Below, piece after piece: positions 32,446 to 44,790 of a DNA stretch of 64,000 bases. Position 1 is the first letter of the stretch. Every line of letters starts with the position of its first letter. The stretch lies in the NCBI GenBank assembly GCA_030549495.1, contig JAUIRK010001010.1:62001-126000 (forward strand), given 5' to 3'. Origin of the DNA: Nectonema munidae (Eukaryota; Nematomorpha; Nectonematoida; Nectonematidae). The notes below the pieces were generated by a model. That model was not told the origin of the DNA and made no database searches. It worked only from the letters and a program-made list of their open reading frames with translations. The position numbers and the translations under genes are program-made.

Positions 32446-35108
32446 CAGAGGTCGAGAACGTTTTTGTTAAAAAGAGCCTAAAAAAGGCCTATATTACAAC
32501 CCAGTTTTTAAAGAGCCACACATTTAAAGATTTTAAACAAAACAATAATTAAATAGAAATAACAAGAATTTTAATAATAAAACCTTACCCTTTATTCTAA
32601 TAAATTTATTGCTAATAAAAAAAGTATTAGAAAACTATTAATGCGACTTCTGGTTCTGCATGATTTTGCTGATGACTCTGTAGTCAGGTTGATAAGTTGT
32701 TAAATTAAGCTTCATACAGGCGTTCAAACTTTCACCTGTTAAACGTGATCGAAGGCTAGTCTTGATTTTTTTCAAGTGTGAAAACGACTGTTCGCAGGCA
32801 TATGTAGAGCCGAACATAGTTAATACCACAAGACTCACTTGTTGTAGTGCTTGGTACGTAACAGGAAGTTCTCTCCATGTTTTTAGAACAAGTTGAAGTT
32901 TTTTTAACTCGCTCCACTTGTCAGTGCTTGCTAGCTTTGCTTGACTTCTTTCAAGTGTTTCTAAGTCATCATTGAGTTTTTTAAATTTGCTTACCAACAT
33001 ATCTGAAGCCTTCAAGTCAGCAACTTCTATTTCAAAATCTTTAATGGAAACATTGGAAATCAAACTTAAGTTAATTTTAATTAGAATACATTCTTGTGGA
33101 TGAGTAATAAACTTAAAAAGACTGGAGTGCATACGAAATTTTTCAAAACGTGTTTTAAATGATTGGGAGAGATTATGTGTATAGCATTTTGTAATCAAAA
33201 TATCGTGCAGAATTATTTACCATGCACTGATTTTTTAATTTTTTGAAGTGCAACAAACAACCCGTTTCAATGTCAGCTTCAAAAATTTTTAGTTTATTTT
33301 CAAATGCAAAAATTGACTGTTGTAGGGACAAAAGTGTATTCCCAAAACCTTGTAATTTTACATTGAGTTGATTAAGATGTTCAGTCAAGTCAACAAGATA
33401 AAAGAACTTAAAAAGCCAATGATTGTCAGCGAGTTCGTGCTGTTCAGCGTTTTTCATTTGGAGAAAATGGCGAATTTCACTCAAGCAAGCTGCAAAACGG
33501 CTCAGCACCTTTCCTCTTGACAGCCATCGTATATTGCTGTGCAAAACCAGTCCAGGATAATTATCATCAATTTCATCTAGCAAAGCTTTAAATTGACGGT
33601 GATTTAAGGCTCGAGCAACTATAAAATTGGCGACTCAAATGACTAAAACATGGCATCATTAAGTTGTTTTTCGAACACTTGTGCACAAAGTGTTTCCTGA
33701 TGAAGAATACAATGAAAATTTATAATACTTCTTTTTTCTTGTTCTCAAAGAAGCGCTACAAACCCTTTGTTTTTTCCAAACATGCTAGGAGCACCATCGG
33801 TACATATGGAAACAAGTTTATGCATACGTAAATTGTTTTTCTTTAGCAAACTTAACGAAAGATTTGAAAATATCTTCTCCAGTCATTGTTCCTTTTTGGG
33901 GTAAAAGAACAAGACTTTCTTCACGCAGTGTATCATCTGCAACGTATCTTGCAATTACACTCAACTGAGATAAATTGCTAATATCATTTGTTTCATCCAA
34001 AGCAAGAAAACATATTTTGCTGCATTTGAACAAGTCTTTCACTTGTTTCTCCACAACTTGATTCGACATTAGTATGATGCGATCATGAACAGTTTTAGCT
34101 GAAATCTTTTATTCTTTTGATTATTTTTTCCTTATTTGACAGATCCTCGAAAAGTTCGTTGGCTACATCAAACATAACTGATTTTACATACTCACCATCT
34201 GTGAATGGCTTTCCATTCTTAACAATTGCCAATGAGCCTGCAAAGCTTGCTGAACTAAAATCACATTGTTGAGTCCACGTACGAAGTTTCTGCTGACTGG
34301 TTTGCACTCTGGATAGCAGCTCTTGACAAGCCTTCCTTCTGCTGTCTCCTGCTGGATATTTTAATGCAAAACTACTATGGCGTGTATCAAGTGACTTTTT
34401 ACATTTGATCGTTTCATTGATGAAATTTTATCGTTGCATATTAAACATACTGCAAAACCCAGTCTTTCAACAAAAGCAAATTCGTCCATTCTTGCTAAAA
34501 TGTACGATAATCTTCAGTTCTTTTTCTTTTTAAAATAAACCAGTTTATACGAATGAGATTGTCGAGAGTCTTAAAGCGGATTAGTTGTTGATTTAACTTT
34601 AAATGAGAAAAATCAAGTTAGTAACAAGAAGTTTAACAAGTTGAGTGTTTCACGTAAAAACTTGAGGAATTCGAGAAGAAGATTCTTTGCAAATAATAGA
34701 AAGGTTGTAATCATTTAATAATAGAAGGTTGTAAATGTAAGCGAAGAGACTTGAAAGATGAAATTTAGGTATGTCGCAACATCTTACATTAATAAATAAA
34801 AACCTTTTACTTTCAGCACAAATGATATGAATGTACTATACTTGCTATCTCTCTGACACACGTTCAGAATCAGCACAAATGATATGAATGCACTATACTA
34901 GCTATCCCTCTCATACACGTGTTATAGATAAAAGTGCCTATAACTATATCTTAATTATTTTTATTTATCGGCGATATAAAACTCAAATGAGTGAACATAG
35001 CAAACAAAGTATTCTTGTAACATACATTACACATAATTCGAAAGAGAGCCAACTGTAGTCTTCAAAAGAGCTACATATGGCTCGCGAGACATAGGTTCCC
35101 GACCACTG
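32446..35108 (-). mobile_element. hAT transposon inserted in the LINE
   Basis: A perfect 8-bp target duplication ATCTAAAC flanks it (32438-32445 and 35109-35116). Ends: CAGAGGTCGAGAACG on the left and, reversed, CAGTGGTCGGGAACC on the right. The interior holds a minus-strand hAT transposase pseudogene. Removing it restores LINE continuity, so it is younger than the LINE. It is 2663 bp, close to full length. Confidence 0.9.
32638..34520 (-). pseudogene. hAT transposase pseudogene (FAM200/ZBED5-like)
   Basis: Minus strand, N- to C-terminal: SFAGSLAIVKNGKPFTDGEY (~34240), KICFLALDETNDISNLSQLS with the first catalytic Asp (~33990), GLVLHSNIRWLSRGKVLSRF (~33550), then LTMFGSTYACEQSFSHLKKI with the catalytic Glu in CEQSFS and LRSRLTGESLNACMKLN, the hAT dimerisation domain (~32720-32830). 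Several frameshifts and stops separate otherwise long open segments (186, 136, 83 and 70 codons). The order and motifs are those of the hAT group that gave rise to vertebrate FAM200/ZBED5 genes. The N-terminal BED finger is not clear. Confidence 0.8.
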
Positions 35109-36833
35109 ATCTAAACTCTATGGTAAAAGAGGAAAAGTCTGATAATAAAATTAACTTATCGATTAACCCGGAAGGTGGGGATGACCAATTGGCAAACACT
35201 TTTGCTAAGCATTTTAAAAGTAAAATAGGTGATATGATTCTGGCTGGTAGTAGTTTTACTACTTGTAAGAACTTGACTCGTAATTCTAAATTTTCGTTTT
35301 GTTTTGAGAGTGTTTCATATAACGATATACTTAATGCCATAACGCAAATGAAGTTTAGTAAATCAGCTGATATACATGGACTTTGATTGAACGCAATAAA
35401 AGCTATCGCCAATGCAATAACACATCCATTGTATATTCTTTACAATAAATGCATATCTTATCGTCTGTTTCCTGGAATATTCAAGATAAGTAAAGTGTTA
35501 CCGATCCTTAAAAAAAAGGTACAGATTGTGTTGAAAACCAAAGGCCGGGAGCATAGTCCCCATTTTTTCAAAGATATTCGAATAGATTTTGTATAAGCAA
35601 ATATATAACTATTTTGAATTTAACTGCTTGTTGACAGATCATCAATTTGGCTTTAGAAAGTTCAAAAGTATTGAAAATCTTCACTCCTTTTCATTACTGA
35701 AGTTGTTAATCACTGGAATAATAAAAATAACTGTTTAAGTATATTCTTAGACCTCGATTGTATAAATCATAGGTTGACAGTTGAAAAACTGGGTTAGGGT
35801 TAGGGTTTCGATGAGTCTTCTCTTCGATTGATTGGATCCTTTCTTGAAAATAGGAAGTTTTCTGTTTTCGTAAAGGGAAAGTTTTCTGATGTTTATGACA
35901 GTGCACGCACCTGCTGGAGTACCGCAAGGTTCTTCATTAGCGCCTTTATTGTTCATTATTTACTTAAACGACGTACTCGGTAAGTTAAATAGTGACTGTC
36001 GAAGTGAATAATTACCAGGATAATGAAGATCTAAATAATAAACTTGTTGAAGTCAATAAACTCACTTAAATAATCAGCTATTCATTAATTATGCAAAATC
36101 TAAAGCAATGCTGTTTTCTTGTTCAACAGTGACATTCACTCCCAATATTAGGAATGATTCACACAATTTGGAAACTATAAGCAAATCCAATTTTCTTGGT
36201 GTTATTATGGACAGTAAGCTTTCGTGGAATGAACATATCAATGATATAATAGAATTAATATAATTATTAGAATTATAAGAATAGAATTAATAGAATTATT
36301 CCTTGTGTAATAAATTGTGTTTTTTTAATGCAAAATTCAAAGTTATAAAATATCTACCAATTAATATAAAAGCTATAGCCTACAAAGCCCTAGTTTTATC
36401 TATCTTAAACTATTCTATAGTAAATTGGGGTCATAAAAGCTATGAAAGATTATTCAGTTTGCAAAAAAGATTGTTAAGAACAGCTTTGAACTTAAATTAT
36501 AATCAGCATACAAGTAGGAAATTTTTGATGGTGAATAGTCTAAAAATACATGATATTTACAGCTATAAATTATTGATTTTTTTACATAATTTTTTAAACG
36601 GCCTGTTTCCCTCAAACTTTCTTCATTCGTCGAAGTTAAATCACGATGGATATCATTATGAAACCAGAAGTAAATTTGATTTATTCATTCCAAGATTTAG
36701 AAACGAAAAATGCAAACAATCAGTTGATTTCAAAATTGCATTCTTATTGAAAAAGCTAAAAAAGACCGATATTAGAACTATGTTTCAACTTCGTAAACAT
36801 CCTTTCAAGAAAAAAATTAAAATAAAATATTAA
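35109..36833 (+). pseudogene. LINE, 3' piece: reverse transcriptase and C-terminus
   Basis: This continues the LINE after the hAT. In order: DDQLANTFAKHFKSKIGD, ITQMKFSKSADIHGL, ITHPLYILYNKCISYRLFPG, IFKISKVLPI (fingers), LDLDCINHRL, SSLRLIGSFLENRKFSVFV, GVPQGSSLAPLLFIIYLNDV (palm), INYAKSKAMLFS, FLGVIMDSKLSW, then an open 176-codon C-terminus from 36303 with ALVLSILNYSIVNWG and LFSLQKRLLRTAL. The FADD box is lost. The family looks jockey/CR1-like. Stops and frameshifts make it inactive. At 35793-35812 a GGTTAGGGTTAGGG stretch replaces the expected coding sequence. Confidence 0.85.
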
Positions 36834-37070
36834 TGGAAGCATATGACGTCGAGTGTGTTAAAGAAATTTGTTTTTCCTGCTCCTATCTAAATGTTGAATA
36901 ATATGAGTCTTTATATAGAGGTGAAAACATTTATATAATAGTATAGATACTTTGTAGAACATGTTCAAAATGGGTTATCACGTTCAGCGGCTTTAAGTAG
37001 CCTTTGTGTATGTCCAATTCGAATAAAAACATGCATTTTTCATACTATGATAATAATACATGCTTCCAGG
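36834..37070 (+). other. Probable LINE 3' untranslated tail
   Basis: It follows the LINE stop and contains TTCAGCGGCTTTAAGTAGCC, echoed by TATCAGCGGCTTGCAGGC at 41803, another probable LINE tail. No poly-A or clear target duplication found. Confidence 0.4.
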
Positions 37071-38012
37071 CAAGGGTGTGTCCAGAAAATAATTTAAAAT
37101 TTTTTAATATTTTCCGATATCTTTATATTTAGTTTACCCTTAAAAGTAAGTAATTTTTTACTTTTTTTTAACTTGTTTAGTTTTTTGAAAATCTTTTGAA
37201 TATGGTTTCACTATCAAAATAAATTTGTTTATAATTTTTTTTTCAAAGATTAATGATTAAGGAGAGTATTGTAAGTTAATTAAATACCAACGCAATCATA
37301 TTGCAATATGAGGTTTTGACAGAGGCCGGATAGAAATTGGGTGGTATAAACCGTTGCAAGATCTGCGCTCTTATCAAACTCGGTTGTGTATGGTGACACA
37401 ATACGTGAATATTTTACACAATTTAGATATAGTGGGATGTATTAAGTCTTATTGCTATAAAACATTGCTATGGTATGATAGGTTTGAAAAGAGTTCATGT
37501 GTGTATGGTCAACGATATATAGAAATAGAATTATATATTTTTGTTTATATTATTGATCGTGTGTTAGCTCATCATTATCAAAAAAAATAAAACAGAATGT
37601 ATGATGTGCTTATAGAAAATAAACAAGTTGAAAAAAAGAAAATAAGACAGAAATAAATAAAAGTGGAAATGTATATAAATGATTAATTTCTTTCTATAAT
37701 CTATATTGATTGACATGCAATTTTGAAAAGGTTATGCTAAAATAGTCCTTACAAGCATGAAGAAAAAAAAGTATTTTTGGACGAATGAGGGGCAAACTTT
37801 TTTAGGGGGCTTTGCCCTTCTCGTCCTTCGGGGTTTACGGGCTTGCTCCCAGATATCTATATAAAATGTATTAATTAGATCATATTTTCTTGATACTAAT
37901 GCATCTAGATATTTGATTATATTTGATACATTTTATACATTCGAAAATTTTTTACATTTTTCCAGAGGAAGGCAAATGCCTATTTTGTCACCAACTTTGC
38001 GGACGCCTGTGA
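37071..38012. mobile_element. Possible non-autonomous hAT element
   Basis: The left CAGGCAAGGGTGTGTCCAGA and reversed right CAGGCGTCCGCAAAGTTGG resemble related hAT ends with a small gap. The flanking 8-mers do not match, and the interior has no transposase. A GC-rich patch at 37795-37850 contains GGGGGCTTTGCCC and CTCGTCCTTCGGGG, each capable of short hairpins. Weakly supported. Confidence 0.35.
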
Positions 38013-38090
38013 CTAAGCTACTAATTTTTTTATTGCAAAAAAATAAAAATGATGCTATTTTTTGTTTAAACGTTTTAGATAAATAAAAAC

Positions 38091-40695
38091 ATGAGTTTTA
38101 CAAGTGGTGTATTTCGTGAAAGGGGCAAAAATCGTAATTATCTCTCTGGAGCTGCAAAAAGAAAAATGAAACAAAGACGCGAAGCACGCGAAAATGAAGT
38201 TTTGAGCAAAGTTCCAAAAATATCAAATATCTTTTTACCAAAGTCTGAAAATGTCGATGTAGTTGAGCTCAGCCTTAAGTCCACTATTACAGATTCACAA
38301 TTACCAGCACAACATGACAAAGATGCCACATGCCACTCCACTGATAATAATAATGCCACAACTACAAATGAGAATCCGACAATAGTGCTAGAAGAACCCA
38401 TGATAACTAATGAATTTTTAGAATCAAATAGTACGTTCAATTCTACCGATCCATATTCATGAGACTTAGGGTTGTGGCCAGATTCTATTTCAGAAAGTAT
38501 AAGAGAATTTTGGGCGGCAAAAGGAAGTAGTGAGTGTAGAAATATAGAAGCGGATTTCAGGGAATCATCTATTAAATATCAAGGAAAAAATTATAAAAGA
38601 CAATGCAACAAAAGTTTGTTCACATACACGCATGATCTTACAAAACAGAAACATTCTCGAACTTGGCTCTGCTACTCCCCATCAAAGCGTGCATTGTTCT
38701 GTTTTGCGTGTAAATTGATGACCGACAGCACAAATTTTGGAAAACAAGGCTACACAAATTGGAAACACGCGTCTTATTGTGTTTCTCGACACGAAAAAAG
38801 TGCAGTTCATAAGGATGCCATGATCAAACTTCTTCAACGTAGCGATGTTGGCTGCCGCATTGATTCCGAATTGATTAGACAGGCTGATGATGAGCGTGAC
38901 TATTGGCGTGCTGTGCTTGAGCGAGTGACAGAAATTGTTTGTTTTCTGTCTGAGCGTGGTTTACCTTTCCGTGGCTCGGATGAAGTAATAGGATCTCGAA
39001 CAAATGGTAACTACCTAGGAATATTAGAGCTGCTTGCTAAATTTGATCCATTTCTAGCACAACACATCAACCAGAATGCTAACAAAGGACGAGGCCACAC
39101 ATCATATTTATCAAAGACCATTTCTGAGGAGTTCATCGATTTGTTAGCAAATCGTGTTCAGGAGCAGATTATAACGGAAGTTAAAGCATTTAAGTATTTT
39201 TCAGTGTCGGTAGACTCTACTCCTGACATTACTCATGTTGACCAACTAACTTGCATTATTCGTTACGTGTTGCCCTCAGGTCCTGTCGAGCGATTTTTGA
39301 CTTTTCTTGAAGTGCATGGTCGTACAGGAAAAGAGTTAGCAGACAGCTTACTTGAATTTTTGAAGATCAAAGGCATTGATGTTACTGATTGTCGTGAACA
39401 ATCGTATGATAATGCAAGCAACATGAGTGGTAGATGCAATGGCATGCAGGCAATCATTAGGCAGCAATGTAGTTTTGCCGAATATGTTCTATGCGCTGCA
39501 CATTCTCTTAACCTTGTTGGTCAGTCTGCTGTGAACTGTTGTGATCTTGCTTTTGGTTTTTTTTAGTTTTCTTCAACAGTTATACTCATTTTTCGCTGCT
39601 TCGACGCATCGTTGGAAAATTCTGACTAATCAACTTTCTAGCAAAGCATTGCCTACGGTAAAGCGAATGTTTGATACTCGATGGTCGGCACACGCATATG
39701 CTGCAAAAACTCTGTTTATAGGCTACAACGAAATTAACGCGGTTCTAGAGGAAATTGCTGATAATGGTGAAGAGAAAGCTGATATCCGGAATGAAGCCAG
39801 AGGACTAGCTACCTACATGAATCGGTTAGAAACTGGAATTCTTTCTATTTTCTGGCACCACATCCTACACCGCTTCCCAGCAAGCACCCAAGTTTTGGAA
39901 TCAGCTGATCAAGACATTAATTCAGCTGTTAATATTTATGAATCTCTTATTGAGTATATTAACAAGCTTCGAGAAAGATTTGAAGAATTCGAAAAAAAAG
40001 GAAAAGTTATTAGTAAATGTGAACACTATCTGAGCGAAGTAAGAAGGGTGCGTACAAGAAATCGCCCTTATGATCAACCTGGATCAGTGCCGGAAATGAA
40101 ACAGACTGCAAGCAGTGCGTTTCGTACAGGCACGTTTTTTGTGATAATCGACAATTTACATGCTGAATTACAAAAACGTCTACGTGCATATGTTGTTCAA
40201 AAAGCATATCCTAAAGATATTGATGTTAGTCTGTCTGATGAATTACTACAGTTTTCAGCTTTCCTCAATACAGGCTTTGCAAAAGAAACTCTAGAAGCTC
40301 CAAAAGTTTCAAAAGCTTTCAATATTAGATCTTCAGATTCTAATAGTGTAAATGACAAAGAAGATTATCATGATAGAGAAGTCAACGTGAATTCATTGGA
40401 ATTACTCATGTACCAGCTTCTTGTCAGAAAGAATCTTGAAACAGTATTTCCAAATACAATTATTTTGCTTCGTATATATCTAACCTTGATGATTTCTAAC
40501 TGTTCAGAAGAACGGTCGTTCTCCAAACTTAAGTTAATCAAAAATCATTTGCGATCATGCATTAAACAAAAAAGACTAAATAACCTTGTTTTGCTTGGCG
40601 CCGAGAGTGATCTGTTGCGGCAAATTGATATGTCATGTGTAATCAGCGAGTTTGCTTTGAAAAAATCGCGCAAGCATGTTTTTTCTAAGATTTGA
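38091..40695 (+). pseudogene. Nearly intact hAT transposase, ZMYM1-like with TTF-type zinc finger
   Basis: About 868 codons from ATG 38091 with two breaks only: an in-frame TGA at 38460-38462 and a one-base shift in an 8-T run near 39557. Basic N-terminus (AAKRKMKQRREARE). TTF-type zinc finger at residues ~165-245 (WLCYSPSKRALFCFACKLM, then TNWKHASYCVSRHEKSAVH). DUF4371-like RNase H fold with VSVDSTPDITHVDQL and YDNASNMSGRCNGMQA (catalytic Asps), CAAHSLNLVG, then RWSAHA. The C-terminal dimerisation domain contains SNCSEERSFSKLKLIKNHLR with the catalytic Glu. This is the group related to ZMYM1 and KIAA/P52-type proteins. The breaks are minor, so the copy is young or was recently active. I did not find a left terminal repeat; a probable right end lies at 41004. 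Confidence 0.9.
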
Positions 40696-40939
40696 TGGCA
40701 TCAAAAACAAAAATTCATTTTAATGAAACATAACTTATGATCGATTTATAGAAATAAAATTTTTGTTGTTTTTTAAGTGACTTTTTTTACTGTACCCTAC
40801 TCAATATTTGAGTCAACGAATTGTATGCTCCATTATATATAAATATTACTGTCTGTTGTCTGTAAATAAAAGGGAAAATTATAAACTAATTTAGTGAAAA
40901 CCTGAATTTAAATTATAAATGCTGGAATTTTTGGAGGGC

Positions 40940-41004
40940 TAAAGTTCATGGGGCCCCGCGCTAAAAAAAAGCCACAGGCCCTATTTATCTTTAATCCGGG
41001 CCTG
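40940..41004. repeat. hAT terminal repeat (right end of the 38.1-kb element, probable)
   Basis: GGGGCCCCGCGCTA followed by CCACAGGCCC and the end TTAATCCGGGCCTG. Terminal CAGGCCYGGATTAA is a hAT-type end. Flanking duplication not established because no left end was found. Confidence 0.55.
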
Positions 41005-41199
41005 TGTCAGGCAGGAATAAACTTGAAGAGAGAAGAAAATGAAAAGACAAAAATTACGTCATTCTATTTTGAAGCTCTTTGACAATTTTTGAACAATCAA
41101 TAAAACTTCTCTTCTTTATTATCTTTATGTTATATTTAAATCAATATTATGTATTATATATTCAATATAATTGATATATGCTTTATTAAAAATCAAAGC

Positions 41200-41271
41200 T
41201 GCTTGTGGGGCCCCTCAAAATGCGGGGCCAGTGGCATAAGCCACTTCAGCCAATAGGTTAATCCAGGCCTG
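41200..41271. repeat. Second hAT terminal repeat of the same type
   Basis: GTGGGGCCCCTCAAAATGCG then GGTTAATCCAGGCCTG, ending at 41271. It is the same kind of end as at 41004 but diverged. It suggests an older, outer related element into which the 38-kb copy was inserted, or a duplicated end. Confidence 0.5.
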
Positions 41272-41289
41272 CATCCCTCTCCCCTTTTT

Positions 41290-41950
41290 TTTAAAAAGAG
41301 CTTTCAAAGGTTAATGGATTTGTTTGGGCAAACTCTTGGTTGGTTCCCTTTAACTTTTAAATGGATTTTTACCTAACATATTTAATGAGTTTATTGTATT
41401 TAACTACATGAACCATGAATATAAACTAAGAAATAAATCCAATTTATCACTTCCATTATATTGTAAAAAATTATCTATAAAATATAAAATTTCTCATAAC
41501 TTTAACTATTTATGTTTAACTCTCAATTTATTCTTTCTAAAATAAGCACTTGTAAAAATATAATTAAAAAACTTATTTTAGATAAATATAGTTCAACTTG
41601 TCATTCTATTATTTGCTTTCTGTGTAACAACCACCAATAGTTATTTAATAATATATTAACAGCTACTCATTCTAATCATGGGCACTGCATACTATCTGAA
41701 TTTTATTCCAGCTAATGTGATATTTTTACTTCATATTTATTTTATGAATATTCTATATGATGTATTTCTATTTCATTGTTGTAATATGGGTTTTATTCAT
41801 ATCAGCGGCTTGCAGGCTTTTTGAATTTTTCCCAACTATAAATATGCAATGTATTTCTTTTTACATTCTTTATTTAATTCTTTTTTATATGTTTAGTGGG
41901 GTATTCGAATTTTATTTTATCAATTAATAAATCTTCTTCTTCTTCTACTT
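41290..41950 (+). other. Possible LINE 3' tail with (CTT)n end
   Basis: TATCAGCGGCTTGCAGGC at 41803 resembles the tail of the LINE at 36.9 kb. The stretch ends AATAAATCTTCTTCTTCTTC, a microsatellite ending as in CR1/jockey-like elements. No usable reading frame. Confidence 0.35.
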
Positions 41951-43735
41951 GTGCATATGTAGCCATCACTTCGTGTTACAAGTGAGTTTACTCACTTGGT
42001 TTTCAATTAAAACATCTTTAAGATCTGAAAAAATATTTTTAATAATGTTTGGCAGATCTAGATTCGTTTCTCTTGGAATGAATCAAGAGATTTAGTAATG
42101 TTAGATTCAAAATTTGAGTCTCTTTTTGTCCTCTTGGGTGTGTGTGAGTCTAAGTCTGCCAACCTCTGAGAAAATAAAAAAAACGGAATAAAATGGAAAT
42201 TAAAGGAAAATATTTACTTGGGATTGAAGGCAGAAAATGTTAGTAAGAAGAATAAGTGAGAAGTTAATAAAAAAAAGTGTTAGGAAACAATAATAAAAGG
42301 AGGGTGCGAATGAAGGTTGTGACAAAATTCAACATTTACGCCATTACACCAAAATTTTATATTTCTTATTAAAATATATATATTTTTTAAAATGAATATG
42401 CCGTGTAGTTTTTTTACATTAAATATAAATATTAAAAAATATATATTAAATCGCTTGAAAAATATTAACAAAAATTGAAGCAAATCTTTCAATTCAAAAA
42501 TAGAATTTAAATACTAAAAATTTTTAGAATTTATTTTTTTGAAAATTTCAAAAGATATTCATTCGACAAAATAAAATGGAAGCATAAAATCTCTTTTTTA
42601 AAATAAATAATATATATTTTTTACCCTACTTTCAAACATCAAGTTATGTAAGTAAGTTAAGTTTCCTTTTTTTATTATATATATTTTTGATGTAATTTAA
42701 CGTTTTTTTGTATCAGTTCTTAAATAGACCACTTTTTTGCAGCTTGTTCTAACACAACTGGTGAAATTTTGATTTTTTGCAAAAAAATATTAAACGCTGA
42801 GAATTTTCTAAAGTATTTCTATATTTATAATCTTTTTAAATCGTTTAACTAAGATTTACTATGGTTTTTATTAGTTTTAAGTTAAGTGTTTTAAGTTTTT
42901 ATTATGAACCAGAATAGAACATGTTTTTATATTTCTTTAATCGGGAAAAATCCTAATGATTACAAGCTTATAAACTTGTTAAATCAATGAAGATAATAAT
43001 AATTTAAATAACAATTTTACAAAGTTTGTGGCGTAGGAATGTAATCAAAGAAATGTGAGTAATGCATGAGTGGATAGGATCTAAACAAAAAAAGAACTAA
43101 CGAATAAGATAAATAAATCATTCAAACACCTGAATACATACATAAATGTATATAATACAACAAATAGTAATGTTAAATCATTATAATGTGATACATAAAT
43201 GGAAATTGATCAAGTAATCTACTTCATATTAGTGTGTTTTAAGTTTTTTTGAAAGATTTTATATTTTGTAAATATCCTATATGCAACAATATTTAACTCC
43301 ATCAGAAGTGCATCCTCAAAAATTTTTGGGGGAAGGGGGAACTTATTTTTTTTAATTTTTAAAATTTATTATAAAAGAATTTTTATCCAATGAACATCCA
43401 CGATTATTTCCCGACATTATACTTGCACTCTAAACTCCCAATCCCACTATATTGTGGATAACTGCTCTAATTACATACCTGTTAACCTAAAATTTTTAAA
43501 ACCTCGAGACTATCCAGTTTTTGTTGAAAAAAACGGAGAATATGTCTAAAATAGGGAGAATTGAATCAATCTACATAATTATCGTTAAAAAAAACGGGTT
43601 TCGTTAATTGTATTTGATATTTTCTTGGATTAATGCAGAATACAGATATTCTGGTTAAAACTACAAGAAAGTTTTTATTTAAAAACAGCTATATAAACAA
43701 AATTAACTATTCTTTTTTGGCTTTGTATGTAACTG
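41951..43735. other. AT-rich non-coding
   Basis: No gene recognised. A fragment of the composite hAT family end (GTGCATCCTCAAAAATTTTT followed by a G run) stands at 43308-43345. Confidence 0.45.
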
Positions 43736-43739
43736 TTCA

Positions 43740-44790
43740 TTTTTTTGACAGGTTCAGTAACTCTTCATCCGGTCTCCAATCATAACAATTGTTTTTTTTT
43801 CAGAATTATTTGTCTTCACTGCTAAAATTCTCGCCAGAGTACCGTCTAACTTCAAAGAAGACCGTGTATCAGTTTTATTTTTTTACAATGCTGAATAATC
43901 GTTCAAGACTTGCAATACTATGTTGAAGTACAAGAATTAAAGCGGCAATCTGTCTGCTGATGTTTCAGGAACTTTTATTTTAGAAATATAATGCCATAAA
44001 ACATCTAATCGATAATAAACAATGTTGATGCCCTTGTCATCAACATCATCAACAATTTCGGCTTCAGTCCATGCATTATTCCCAATTTCATCAGCGAATA
44101 ACAATTGATAATCTAAAAAGATTGATTAGCATATCTTTCAATGAAAAATTCTACTTGAGACCATTTAGCATTGTCTCTTTGAGTAACATCAATCCATGAA
44201 CTTTTGAGTATAACTTTTTTTTAAGTGGAAATTATTTTGAATATATAAAAGCGCATCTTTATAATAAAGTTGAGCTGCTTCATCAAATTTATTCTAATTT
44301 TCTTGTCCCCAGTATTGAGTGATCTGTTTAGCTTAGCTTTTGTTACGCTTCCAAGAAAAAATTGTTTTAGGTTCTATAAAAATAGATGCATCTGATAAAT
44401 TAATATTTAATACAGCAGTAAAGTTTTTTAAAATACTTGGCTTCAAAATTCTTGGGGCAATTTTTCTTCCCATTTTTTCCATAAAAGATTTAAGTAAATG
44501 TATTGAATCTTCTTCCCGTTGAAGAAGCAGATTGAAATTATTAAATAAACTAATTGCCGCCTGGGTAAAAAATAAAGCTGGTTCTAGTAATGGATTATCA
44601 AACCATGAGGTCAATCTTTTAAAACGCGCGTCATTGAAACATTCACTTAAAAAGTAAGATTTTGAGCTTGGAAAATTTCTTAAGACTCTTTCTGTGCATT
44701 TATTTAAAGAAAGCCACCATACAGAAAGATGCTTTAAAATAGATCATTATTGGTTACAAAATTTAAAGAACTTAAAGAGTTTTGCTTTAC
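43740..44790 (-). pseudogene. hAT transposase remnant, C-terminal part
   Basis: Minus strand from 44770 downwards: VWWLSLNKCTERVLRNFPSS, KSYFLSECFNDARFKRL, then from 44614 SWFDNPLLEPALFFTQAAIS, LLQREEDSIHLLKSFMEKMG, KIAPRILKPSILKNF, and in shifted frames DEIGNNAWTEAEIVDDVDDK, YYRLDVLWHYISKIKVPETS, KNKTDTRSSLKLDGTLARIL. This is a familiar, highly repeated hAT-type transposase in fish and arthropods, in correct order. It is cut on its N-terminal side by the composite hAT at 44799. A short minus-strand stub (AIIGLIKAL) continues beyond 48052. Confidence 0.75.

Noticed and set aside
37071-38012. Terminal repeats of the ZMYM1-like hAT at 38 kb
   Set aside because: The right copy lies before the gene and faces the wrong way, so these bound a separate sequence, if anything.
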